Positions 5,798-11,553 of a stretch of DNA of 11,553 bases are shown one piece after another. Position 1 is the stretch's first letter, and every line of letters starts with the position of its first letter. The DNA is taken from assembly GCA_028678965.1 (NCBI GenBank), contig JAJRCM010000035.1:1-11553 (forward strand), given 5' to 3'. The notes beneath the pieces were generated by a model that was not told where the DNA came from, searched no databases, and saw nothing but the letters and a program-made list of their open reading frames with translations. This DNA is from Methanomicrobiales archaeon (GTDB lineage Archaea > Halobacteriota > Methanomicrobia > Methanomicrobiales > JACTUA01). Position numbers and translations under genes: made by a program.

Positions 5798-7066
5798 TTG
5801 TCCTTTCATTTTGCCCTCGTTGATGACCTGATCTCCAGGGAAGAGTTCGACGAGCGTGTTGAGAAAAAGATCGAGGAAGCAGGGGGGCTGCTGGATGATC
5901 ATACTGCTGCCATGCTGGTCGTCCAGGAACTGGGTCGGAGCCACGTGAAAGTCGCTCAGATATCGAAGCGGGCGAGTGTCTGTTCATTTTTCGGCAAGGT
6001 GCTGGGATCCGAACCACCACGCGAGTTCCGGCGAAGTGATGGCACCATGGGAATGGTAGCTCGCCTTGTTCTTGGGGATGAGACCGGGCAGATTCCCGGG
6101 GTGCTATGGGATGATCGCGCGATTGGTGCCGCGGATATTGAGAACGGGGACGTGCTGGAGGTGATAGGGAAGCCTGCCCGGGCGGGAGTTAACGAGGTCC
6201 ATATCCTCGATCTCCGCCCATCCACCTGTGTGATTTCCTGCAACCTCTCACCGGGAACCTCTACGGTTCAAGAGCGGGTAGAGTCGCTGGAGGCTCTTCT
6301 CATCTCACTTGATCACCCGCGGGAGTTCAACCGGAAAGATGGGAGGGTGGATCAGGTGGTTGAGGGATTAATCGGAACCGGGCAGGGAACATTCCGGCTG
6401 GTCTGTTGGGTTCCTGAGCTTGTCACTCCTCTTGCACCACCCTGCACCGTCCGAATCTCCAATGCTCGGCAGAAAGATGGCTTGCGGGGCAGGGAGTATC
6501 ACCTGGATATACAGTCCGGGATCCGGCTCCATAGTGGCGAGTTCACGGTTCCCTGCACGCCCTTGAGCGAGGTCAGGGAGGAGGGGATATACTCGGTGAC
6601 CGGGGTTATTATCAGTGAGGATCCACCCCGTGGATTCCTGAGGGACGGAGACGTCTCGTGGTTTAGGGCATTGACCCTCTCTGATGGAATCGTCTCCTGC
6701 CGTATGGTGCTCTGGGGGGAGAAAGCCCTCCAACCCCTCATCTCGAGCGATCGCGTCACTGCCTACCATGTTCGGGCGAAGCGGGGGAAGGGCGGGGATC
6801 TGGAACTCCAGTCGGGACGAGGAAGTGTCCTCCGCGTCCTGCCACTACCACTGGAGGAATGCATGTTTGAAGGGACTATCGTTCCCGGGCAGGCAGGCGC
6901 ATGTATCGACAATGGGGTGGAACGGTATCTTTTCGAGGGAGAGTACACCCCCGCCGCTCACCTGTGGGTAGAAGGAGTTCGCCAGGGACGTCGTTTGATC
7001 CCCCTCCGGCAGAAGAACACCTGTCCGGATCGTGACGGTCTGCTGGCCCGATTGCGAACCCTTTGA
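5798..7066 (+). CDS. rpa: Replication protein A-like single-strand DNA-binding protein
   Basis: A 422-residue protein with three similar OB-fold units, about residues 50-145, 155-240 and 255-350. Each carries a related PRxFxR motif ahead of its central strands: PREFRRSDG (74-82), PREFNRKDG (174-182) and PRGFLRDGD (277-285). The first and third are followed by an L.LGDETG/LTLSDG strand and an LWDDRA/LWGEKA strand, as in archaeal RPA. A fourth smaller beta unit may follow (355-405). RPA coats single-stranded DNA during replication, repair and recombination. The N-terminal 45 residues are helical and charged. No CxxC zinc motif is seen, unlike some archaeal RPAs. Start: TTG 5798, the only sensible start, with GGAGG nine bases upstream. 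It sits 25 bases after lysA and before radA, its functional partner. Confidence 0.9.
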   Translation: MSFHFALVDDLISREEFDERVEKKIEEAGGLLDDHTAAMLVVQELGRSHVKVAQISKRASVCSFFGKVLGSEPPREFRRSDGTMGMVARLVLGDETGQIPGVLWDDRAIGAADIENGDVLEVIGKPARAGVNEVHILDLRPSTCVISCNLSPGTSTVQERVESLEALLISLDHPREFNRKDGRVDQVVEGLIGTGQGTFRLVCWVPELVTPLAPPCTVRISNARQKDGLRGREYHLDIQSGIRLHSGEFTVPCTPLSEVREEGIYSVTGVIISEDPPRGFLRDGDVSWFRALTLSDGIVSCRMVLWGEKALQPLISSDRVTAYHVRAKRGKGGDLELQSGRGSVLRVLPLPLEECMFEGTIVPGQAGACIDNGVERYLFEGEYTPAAHLWVEGVRQGRRLIPLRQKNTCPDRDGLLARLRTL

Positions 7067-7071
7067 GAACT

Positions 7072-7126
7072 CACTTTCACCCCTCACAGCGGAGCTTCTA
7101 TATGCGGGAGGGGTGAAGGGAAAGTG
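7072..7126 (+). promoter_or_regulatory. Large imperfect hairpin with embedded TATA-like box upstream of radA
   Basis: CACTTTCACCCCTC (7072-7085) pairs with GAGGGGTGAA...AAAGTG (7108-7126) as a 14-base-pair stem with a five-base bulge around 7116-7120, and a 22-base loop. No T-run follows, so it is not a classical terminator, although it lies six bases after the RPA-like gene and could protect or end that mRNA. The loop contains CTATATG (7098-7104), a TATA-like box that would start a radA transcript near 7127-7130. The stem-loop and the box are direct observations. Confidence 0.4.
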
Positions 7127-7140
7127 ATAACTGACGTTAT
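7127..7140 (+). promoter_or_regulatory. Short inverted repeat at the predicted radA transcript start
   Basis: ATAAC-TGAC-GTTAT is an inverted repeat of five bases with a four-base centre, at the position where transcription from the 7098-7104 TATA-like box would begin. It is short enough to be chance; it would fit an operator for damage-dependent control of radA. Confidence 0.25.
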
Positions 7141-7157
7141 GATAAGAGGTACATCGA

Positions 7158-8132
7158 ATGGCAGAACATCCAACGGAACTTGAAGACCTTCCTGGTGTTG
7201 GCCCCTCCATAGCAGAGAAGCTGCGGGATGCGGGATTCCCCTCCATAGAGAGCATTGCTACCGCTTCCCCCGTGGATCTTGCTGAGGTGGCAGAGATAGG
7301 GGAATCGACTGCCAAGAAAATTATCCGGGCAGCCCGTGATCTGGCCGATATCGGTGGATTCAAAACAGGCAAGGACATTTTTGAGCAGAGGAAACTCGTA
7401 AAAAAATTGAAAACCCTGGTCCCGGAACTGGATGCCCTCCTGGGTGGGGGTCTGGAGACCCAGGCGATCACCGAGCTGTACGGTGAGTTCGGCTCAGGAA
7501 AAAGCCAGATTGCCCACCAGGCAGCAGTGAATGTCCAGCTGCCCGAGGACATCGGCGGGCTGAATGGCGGTACCATCTTCATCGATACCGAGAACACCTT
7601 TCGGCCGGAACGGATCGAGCAGATGGTGACCGGCCTGGGTATGGACGCGCAGGATCCGGAGGCGTTTCTCGAGAATATCCATGTAGCCCGGGCCCACACC
7701 TCGGACCACCAGATGCTTCTCATAGAGAGTGCACGGGAGCTTGCCGAGGAGCTGAAGAACAGCGAGAAACCGATCCGGCTGTTTATCGTTGATTCCCTGA
7801 CCGCCCTCTTCAGGGCAGAATATGCCGGCCGGGGAACGCTCGCTTCCCGACAGCAGAAGCTGAACCGGCACATGCATGATCTCTTCAAGCTGGTGGACGA
7901 ACACAACGCCGTGGCACTGGTTACCAACCAGGTGATGTCAAATCCCGCTGTCTTCTTCGGAGATCCTACCAAGCCCATCGGTGGTAACATCGTGGGACAT
8001 ACCGCGACGTTTCGTGTGTACCTCCGGAAGAGCAAGGGTGGCAAACGGATCGCACGACTCGTCGACAGCCCTAACCTTCCCGAGGGTGAGGCGCCGTTCA
8101 TGGTGGAGCAGGCAGGACTCAAGCCGTGTTGA
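7158..8132 (+). CDS. radA: DNA repair and recombination protein RadA
   Basis: A 324-residue archaeal RecA/Rad51 recombinase. It forms ATP-dependent filaments on single-stranded DNA and drives homologous pairing. Domains in order: N-terminal helix-hairpin-helix ([13 protein letters not shown], residues 10-22, with a second half near 43-60), a linker with the polymerisation phenylalanine F68 in GGFKTG, and the ATPase core with Walker A GEFGSGKS (109-116), Walker B LFIVD (208-212), the L1 region near 219-233, and NQV with L2 (257-282). Length is normal. Start: ATG 7158 with AGGT seven bases upstream. It follows the RPA-like gene after a hairpin-rich 91-base spacer and overlaps the start of the HAD enzyme by seven bases, so the latter is cotranscribed. 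Confidence 0.98.
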   Translation: MAEHPTELEDLPGVGPSIAEKLRDAGFPSIESIATASPVDLAEVAEIGESTAKKIIRAARDLADIGGFKTGKDIFEQRKLVKKLKTLVPELDALLGGGLETQAITELYGEFGSGKSQIAHQAAVNVQLPEDIGGLNGGTIFIDTENTFRPERIEQMVTGLGMDAQDPEAFLENIHVARAHTSDHQMLLIESARELAEELKNSEKPIRLFIVDSLTALFRAEYAGRGTLASRQQKLNRHMHDLFKLVDEHNAVALVTNQVMSNPAVFFGDPTKPIGGNIVGHTATFRVYLRKSKGGKRIARLVDSPNLPEGEAPFMVEQAGLKPC

Positions 8133-8848
8133 AAGCTCTCATCTGCGATGTGGACGGCACCATAACTGATCCCCAGCGGCGGGTACATACCCTTGCCATT
8201 GAGGCGATCCGGGATCTCGTCTCCCATGGTGTGGAAGTCGTATTGGCGAGCGGGAACACTGCTTGCTTCATGGATGCACTCTGCCGGGCGATAGGGACGT
8301 CAGGAACTTTTATTGCAGAAAATGGGGGTGTCTATCGTATCGGGTACGATACTCCTCTGCATATCGATGGGGACCAGTCATTATGCTGGGAAGCCTTCAG
8401 GATACTCGATGCTTATTACCACACAAAGGGAGTGACACTCCAGCTGTACAGCGACCGGTACCGGTTCACCGACCTTGCTTTCGCCCGGACCGTACCCGCT
8501 GATGAGGTTCGAGGGGTGCTGGGGGGTTCACCGGTCAAGGTAATCGACACCGGCTATGCCATCCATCTCCAGGTACCTGGCGTCAATAAGGGAACCGCTT
8601 TTGAGAGGCTCGCTGCTGATCTGGGTATCGGTATGGGGGAGTTTCTTGCTGTTGGCGACTCTATGAACGATATCGAGATGCTGGAGAGAGCGGGGAAGGG
8701 AGTGGCAGTGGCCAATGCCCACCTGGCTACCCGGAATGTGGCGGACTGGGTTACAGAAGGAAAGTATGGGGAAGGGTTTGTGGAGGCGATAAAAAAGTAT
8801 CACTCTATTTTTTCGACAAGTACCGGTCAACCACAATGTAATCTTTGA
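8126..8848 (+). CDS. Phosphoglycolate phosphatase-like HAD enzyme (archaeal TA0175 type)
   Basis: A 240-residue HAD-superfamily phosphatase with a type IIB cap. Motif I is DVDGTIT (8-14), giving nucleophile D8 and acid/base D10; motif II is ASGN (41-44); K155 in VNKGTAF (153-159) is motif III; and motif IV is [11 protein letters not shown] (176-186), with D178 and D182 for magnesium. The archaeal group to which it belongs (TA0175) removes phosphate from 2-phosphoglycolate, but the exact substrate is inferred. Start: GTG 8126 with AGGA eight bases upstream; TTG 8129 is an alternative that makes a four-base overlap with the radA stop. The last 14 codons overlap the 3' end of the opposite-strand PRC-barrel gene. 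Phosphoglycolate can arise from processing of oxidised DNA 3' ends, which might explain the position behind radA; this is speculation. Confidence 0.9.
   Translation: MLKALICDVDGTITDPQRRVHTLAIEAIRDLVSHGVEVVLASGNTACFMDALCRAIGTSGTFIAENGGVYRIGYDTPLHIDGDQSLCWEAFRILDAYYHTKGVTLQLYSDRYRFTDLAFARTVPADEVRGVLGGSPVKVIDTGYAIHLQVPGVNKGTAFERLAADLGIGMGEFLAVGDSMNDIEMLERAGKGVAVANAHLATRNVADWVTEGKYGEGFVEAIKKYHSIFSTSTGQPQCNL
8791..8813. terminator. A6/T6 pair at the convergent HAD/PRC-barrel ends
   Basis: A6 (8791-8796) and T6 (8808-8813) face each other across an 11-base spacer. On the minus strand the A6 is a T6 run nine bases past the stop of the PRC-barrel gene and can serve as its terminator. The T6 on the plus strand lies inside the end of the HAD gene, upstream of its stop, and would cut off the last 12 codons if used. 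Confidence 0.4.
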
Positions 8849-9056
8849 TATCCTTCACTGCCTCAAATGAGACAAACATCCGGTCACCGTCCATCCGATA
8901 GCCGTCTGTGTTAAAGTTCTGGTCAGGCTTGATGATCAGATCCACTACCTGACCAGTGTCGAGGTCTACCATAATATTTTTGAGCATGCCAATGACCATC
9001 CCGTCATTGCTCATGACTCGTTTGCGGGATAAATTGCGGGAGAATATTTTCGTCAT
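8805..9056 (-). CDS. PRC-barrel domain protein
   Basis: An 83-residue single-domain PRC-barrel protein. It shows the expected pattern: LSRKRVMSNDGMVIGMLKNI (9-28), the turn DLDTGQVVDLIIKPD (31-45), a short acidic-glycine loop (51-57), and the final strands [20 protein letters not shown] (61-80). PRC-barrels are small beta-barrels that bind RNA-processing or membrane-associated partners; archaeal single-domain members include the CdpB cell-division proteins of haloarchaea that work with SepF, so a division role is possible but unproven. The ATG has no ribosome site but a TATA-like TTTAAATA (minus strand, 9080-9087) about 27 bases upstream, suggesting a leaderless mRNA. It overlaps the HAD gene at its 3' end by 44 bases. 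Confidence 0.85.
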   Translation of the reverse strand: MTKIFSRNLSRKRVMSNDGMVIGMLKNIMVDLDTGQVVDLIIKPDQNFNTDGYRMDGDRMFVSFEAVKDIKDYIVVDRYLSKK

Positions 9057-9057
9057 G

Positions 9058-9071
9058 AATCAAGGTTGATT
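9058..9071. promoter_or_regulatory. Perfect dyad next to the PRC-barrel start codon
   Basis: AATCAA-GG-TTGATT is a 14-base perfect inverted repeat apart from its GG centre. It begins one base upstream of the PRC-barrel ATG, between its TATA-like box (9080-9087) and the predicted transcript start. A bound protein would block initiation, so it is a candidate operator. Confidence 0.4.
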
Positions 9072-9079
9072 ATTATTAA

Positions 9080-9087
9080 TATTTAAA
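9080..9087 (-). promoter_or_regulatory. TATA-like box of the PRC-barrel gene
   Basis: Read on the minus strand this is TTTAAATA, centred about 27 bases before the ATG at 9056, with no ribosome site between. This is the usual archaeal spacing for a transcript starting at the ATG. Confidence 0.5.
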
Positions 9088-9158
9088 CTATGCTAAACCC
9101 AGAGGGGATATTTTTCAGGAAAATCGGTAACGTTTCCTTTTTTGGGGGAAGCTGGAAT

Positions 9159-10037
9159 CTAAAGTGACGGAAAGATACCAATGATATCTGAATGGGTCAG
9201 GATGCCCACCGGTTTTCCATCTTCGACCACGATGATCCTTCCAATTTTCCGCTCTTTATAGCGCTTGATAACCTCATACAATTTGGTAGTGGAGGGCACC
9301 TCCACGACATCTCTCGTCATCACCTCCTGTACCGGCGTATTGAGTAAGAGCCCGCGATCGATAGCTTGGGCGATATCGGTGAGGGTTACAATCCCCAGCA
9401 GCTGCTCTCCCTCCATGATGGGGGCTCCATGGATATGCCGGGAAGCGAAGAGCCCGATGGCGTCACGGAGGGGAGCATCCTTCTTCAGCGTGATCAGAGG
9501 GCTCTTCATAAACAGCTTGATGGGTTTCTTGGGGAGCGAGATCATCTCGGAGATGGAGATAAGGATGGACTGCTGCACCTCGTCCTTGCCGATGATCTCT
9601 CCTCGGATAATCAACTTGTTCACTGGTGTGGGTCCGATGGATATCTCATCACCTATCCGAAAGACCTTCACACTGCCAATCAGTTTGATCAGGGCATGGC
9701 ACACATCAGGATGACAGAGCGTGGTAAAATCTATCTCTGCCACCCGGACTCCTTTTACCAGGTCCCCGTTGCGGTTGACGGAAACATCCGCCTCCTGCTC
9801 ATAGTTCACCATGTTGAGTTCCCTATAGGCAAGAGTCGTGGGATTGTACCCTCCTTTTGGTCCCGGTACACCATCCACAAGTCCGAGAGCCTTCAGTGCC
9901 TGCATCTGGTTCCGGACCGTTCCTGGATTCCGCTTGAGTACCTCCGCGATATCCTCCCCCTTTATCGCGGTGGACTGCCGGTGGTAGAGGGCGATGAGGG
10001 TGATGAGTATCTCTTTCTGGATAAGAGATAGATCCAT
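9159..10037 (-). CDS. HTH transcription regulator with a C-terminal CBS pair
   Basis: A 292-residue regulator of the COG2524 type. An N-terminal winged-helix domain (about 1-75, with KGEDIAEVLKRNPGTVRNQMQALKALGLV as helix-turn-helix, and a GPKGGYNPT wing) is followed by a middle alpha/beta domain (about 76-168) and then two CBS domains (about 175-228 and 235-292) with the usual SRHIHGAPIMEG..LLGIVTLTDIA and RKIGRIIVVEDGKPVGILTHSDI cores. CBS pairs bind adenosine nucleotides or S-adenosylmethionine, so the protein probably links gene expression to energy or methyl state. The start ATG has no clear ribosome site; a TATA-like ATTTATTTA lies 26-33 bases upstream, so a leaderless mRNA is likely. 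The nearby palindrome suggests autoregulation. Confidence 0.9.
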   Translation of the reverse strand: MDLSLIQKEILITLIALYHRQSTAIKGEDIAEVLKRNPGTVRNQMQALKALGLVDGVPGPKGGYNPTTLAYRELNMVNYEQEADVSVNRNGDLVKGVRVAEIDFTTLCHPDVCHALIKLIGSVKVFRIGDEISIGPTPVNKLIIRGEIIGKDEVQQSILISISEMISLPKKPIKLFMKSPLITLKKDAPLRDAIGLFASRHIHGAPIMEGEQLLGIVTLTDIAQAIDRGLLLNTPVQEVMTRDVVEVPSTTKLYEVIKRYKERKIGRIIVVEDGKPVGILTHSDIIGIFPSL

Positions 10038-10038
10038 A

Positions 10039-10050
10039 ATGATTAATCAT
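10039..10050. promoter_or_regulatory. Perfect 12-base palindrome next to the CBS regulator start
   Basis: ATGATTAATCAT is a perfect palindrome one base upstream of the CBS regulator's ATG, within the 47-base space that separates it from the NOG1-type GTPase gene. Position at the predicted transcript start of the regulator suggests an operator for self-repression. Confidence 0.45.
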
Positions 10051-10054
10051 CACA

Positions 10055-10070
10055 TTTAACATAAATAAAT
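10055..10070. promoter_or_regulatory. Overlapping divergent TATA-like elements (CBS regulator / NOG1-type GTPase)
   Basis: TTTAACATAAATAAAT can be read as a TATA-like box in both directions: about 26 bases before the GTG of the GTPase on the plus strand (10055-10064) and about 29 before the ATG of the CBS regulator on the minus strand (10062-10070). The two overlap, so the divergent promoters probably compete. Confidence 0.45.
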
Positions 10071-10084
10071 TAGGTTGTTTTTTC

Positions 10085-11068
10085 GTGCAATTCGAGAAGA
10101 TAAAGACGGTTCCAACAGCGGATGAGATCCTTGACCGGAGCCTGCGGCGAGCGGCAAAGAAGATGCAGCTGAAGAAGAACAAAGATAGGGCGAATGAGGA
10201 ATTTGTGAGAGCGGTGGCGAGCTCCGTCCACGACCGACTCGTTCACATCATCCAGGACATTCCAATGATCGAAGATCTGCCTCCGTTCTACCGAGATATG
10301 GTCGCGATTCTTTTCGGGATTGACCGGTTTAAGAAGGCGCTCGGAGCGGTGGGGTGGGCAGCATTGCATACCAAGTTGCTCGGTTCACAGCTGGGAATAG
10401 AGATCCGCCACGCCGATGAAACCCGGGTGGTGAGGAAGCAGGCGGTTGCACGGATCGCCTCCATCGTACACCAGGTCGATGAACACCTCCATTTCCTGAA
10501 CGATGCACGGAACATCCTCCGCAAATTACCAGATATCCGTGACGAATATACGGTGGTAGTAGCCGGTTATCCCAACGTGGGAAAATCCTCCCTCATCCGT
10601 CTGGTGTCTTCCGCGGAGCCGGAAATTGCCGAGTATCCGTTCACTACCAAGGGTATCATCATGGGGCATCGGAAGGTGGGGAGAGAAGCTCTCCAGTTCA
10701 TCGACACCCCGGGGCTCCTCAACCGGCCCTCATCAGAGCGAAACGTGATCGAACGACAGGCGCTAAGTGCCCTGATCAACGTCGCCGATTTCGTGCTCTT
10801 CCTGCTCGATCCCAGCGAGTCATGCGGGTACCTGCTAGAAGATCAAATGGCGTTGTTGAACGAGGTCCGATCCATGATCACGGTCCCGGTTCTCGCGGTG
10901 GTGAACAAGGTGGATTTGAAGGGGCTCGAAGGATACCAATCCATGTCCACGGTGACCGGTGAAGGGATAGAGACCGTGCTCTCCCTGATCCTTACAGACC
11001 GGGCAACCAGCTCCAGGCACCTGCGACCGCACAACCAAGAAGAAAGCCCAGGATTGTCCCCGCGTTGA
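10085..11068 (+). CDS. NOG1-type GTPase of ribosome assembly
   Basis: A 327-residue GTPase with an N-terminal NOG1 helical domain (about 1-150, opening FEKIKTVPTADEILDRSLRRA) and an Obg-class GTPase core: G1 GYPNVGKS (161-168), G2 region YPFTTKG (184-190), G3 DTPG (207-210), G4 NKVD (274-277) and G5 STVTGEG (288-294). Archaeal NOG1-like proteins act in maturation of the large ribosomal subunit. It starts at GTG 10085, chosen by resemblance to homologues; no ribosome site is visible and a TATA-like element lies about 26 bases upstream, suggesting a leaderless mRNA. The last 25 or so residues (DRATSSRHLRPHNQEESPGLSPR) are charged and unstructured, and are encoded antisense to the opposite gene's 3' end. 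Confidence 0.9.
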   Translation: MQFEKIKTVPTADEILDRSLRRAAKKMQLKKNKDRANEEFVRAVASSVHDRLVHIIQDIPMIEDLPPFYRDMVAILFGIDRFKKALGAVGWAALHTKLLGSQLGIEIRHADETRVVRKQAVARIASIVHQVDEHLHFLNDARNILRKLPDIRDEYTVVVAGYPNVGKSSLIRLVSSAEPEIAEYPFTTKGIIMGHRKVGREALQFIDTPGLLNRPSSERNVIERQALSALINVADFVLFLLDPSESCGYLLEDQMALLNEVRSMITVPVLAVVNKVDLKGLEGYQSMSTVTGEGIETVLSLILTDRATSSRHLRPHNQEESPGLSPR

Positions 11069-11553
11069 TGGGGGGAAGGCCTGCCTGGGGTTTCCCCCGT
11101 GTTACTACCAGCAGAAGGACTGAGAGACCAACAATTGAGCCAGCAATCGCCCCCAGCGTGGGAAACGAGATCCCCACGATCCCTCTCCCAGGAAGAAAAA
11201 CGTGAGCAGAGACCACGAGAATGGAGGGCATGATCAGGTCTCCCATCCCCATGATGAACGCCCCCCGCTCGCTTTCTCCAAGGGGTACACCTTCTTTGAC
11301 GTACGAGTATCCTACCCGTTTGGGGACGACAAAGAGGATGGGTGTTCGCAGGGAGATCACCCCTTCCGCGAGAGTGATCATATGCTTCGTCCGGTACACG
11401 GAGATAGCATCATACACCGCCAGGAGCACCAAGAGAAGCAGGACGGGCATGATACCCAGTGAGATCCCGAAGATCGATGCAACTCCACCGGCAATCAATA
11501 CGCCGAGCGTATCGATTATATACCACTCAGGATGGAAGTAGAGGAGCGCGGTG
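10992..11553 (-). CDS. Presenilin/signal-peptide-peptidase-like membrane protease (A22), 5' end cut by window
   Basis: The C-terminal 186 or so residues of an intramembrane aspartic protease. The frame stays open to the window edge, continuing upstream as FHPEWYIIDTLGVLIAGG, so the N-terminal helices are missing; there is no start in the window. Counting from the TTG at 11498 as residue 1, the two catalytic aspartates are D30 in the YD motif (LAVYDAISVY) and D87 in GMGDLIMP, the GxGD motif. GLPPINAG (140-147) takes the place of the usual PAL motif. Multiple hydrophobic segments alternate with short loops. These enzymes cut other membrane proteins within their helices; an archaeal homologue from Methanoculleus has been used as a structural model for presenilin. 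Its 3' end overlaps the NOG1-type gene by 77 bases. Confidence 0.88.
   Translation of the reverse strand, partial: TALLYFHPEWYIIDTLGVLIAGGVASIFGISLGIMPVLLLLVLLAVYDAISVYRTKHMITLAEGVISLRTPILFVVPKRVGYSYVKEGVPLGESERGAFIMGMGDLIMPSILVVSAHVFLPGRGIVGISFPTLGAIAGSIVGLSVLLLVVTRGKPQAGLPPINAGTILGFLLGCAVAGAWSWLPGL

Noticed and set aside
6845..8227. 460-codon open frame on the minus strand across all of radA
   Set aside because: It lies wholly opposite radA and adjacent genes, is rich in Ser, Arg and Pro as expected for a GC-rich antisense shadow, and shows no recognisable domain, promoter or ribosome site.
9366..10031. 221-codon plus-strand frame opposite the CBS regulator
   Set aside because: It is antisense to a well-supported HTH/CBS gene and has no family features; a codon-bias shadow.

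Overview
This window reads as a gene-dense piece of a methanogenic archaeon's chromosome, most likely of the order Methanomicrobiales. The evidence is two methanogen-restricted protein families (DUF1890 and DUF1894), RadA, an OB-fold replication protein A, archaeal TATA-box promoters, a presenilin-type membrane protease, and an LL-diaminopimelate aminotransferase paired with LysA. The order-level assignment is inference from protein resemblance recalled from memory. Nothing looks like a transposon, prophage, CRISPR array, tRNA or rRNA.

Left part (about 157-2573, minus strand): a probable operon read right to left: cutA, fdhD, a DUF1890 protein, a DUF1894 protein, then a small two-helix membrane protein. 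cutA and fdhD overlap by four bases (GTGA), and the DUF1890 and DUF1894 genes are one base apart. Divergent from cutA is a small helix-turn-helix regulator with a C-terminal cysteine cluster. The two share one AT-rich core promoter bracketed by inverted repeats.

Middle part (3347-8848, plus strand): dapL and lysA (the lysine pathway through LL-diaminopimelate, overlapping by ATGA), then 25 bases later a three-OB-fold RPA-like single-strand DNA-binding protein. After a hairpin-rich spacer come radA and an archaeal phosphoglycolate phosphatase-like HAD enzyme that overlaps radA's end. A short, uncertain ORF lies between the regulator and dapL.

Right part (8805-11553): a PRC-barrel protein and an HTH-plus-CBS regulator on the minus strand, a NOG1-type GTPase on the plus strand, and the 3' part of a presenilin/signal-peptide-peptidase-like (A22) membrane protease on the minus strand, cut by the window edge. 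Both convergent pairs overlap at their 3' ends, by 44 and 77 bases. Three perfect dyads sit at promoters or starts of the regulator, PRC-barrel and CBS genes. Several genes have a TATA-like element 26-29 bases before the start codon and no ribosome binding site, suggesting leaderless mRNAs.

Most genes are conserved housekeeping genes. The points most worth a second look are the operon joining FdhD to two methanogen-specific unknowns, the unusual cysteine site of FdhD, the dyads at regulator promoters, and the overlapping convergent ends. I see no convincing new multi-gene system.
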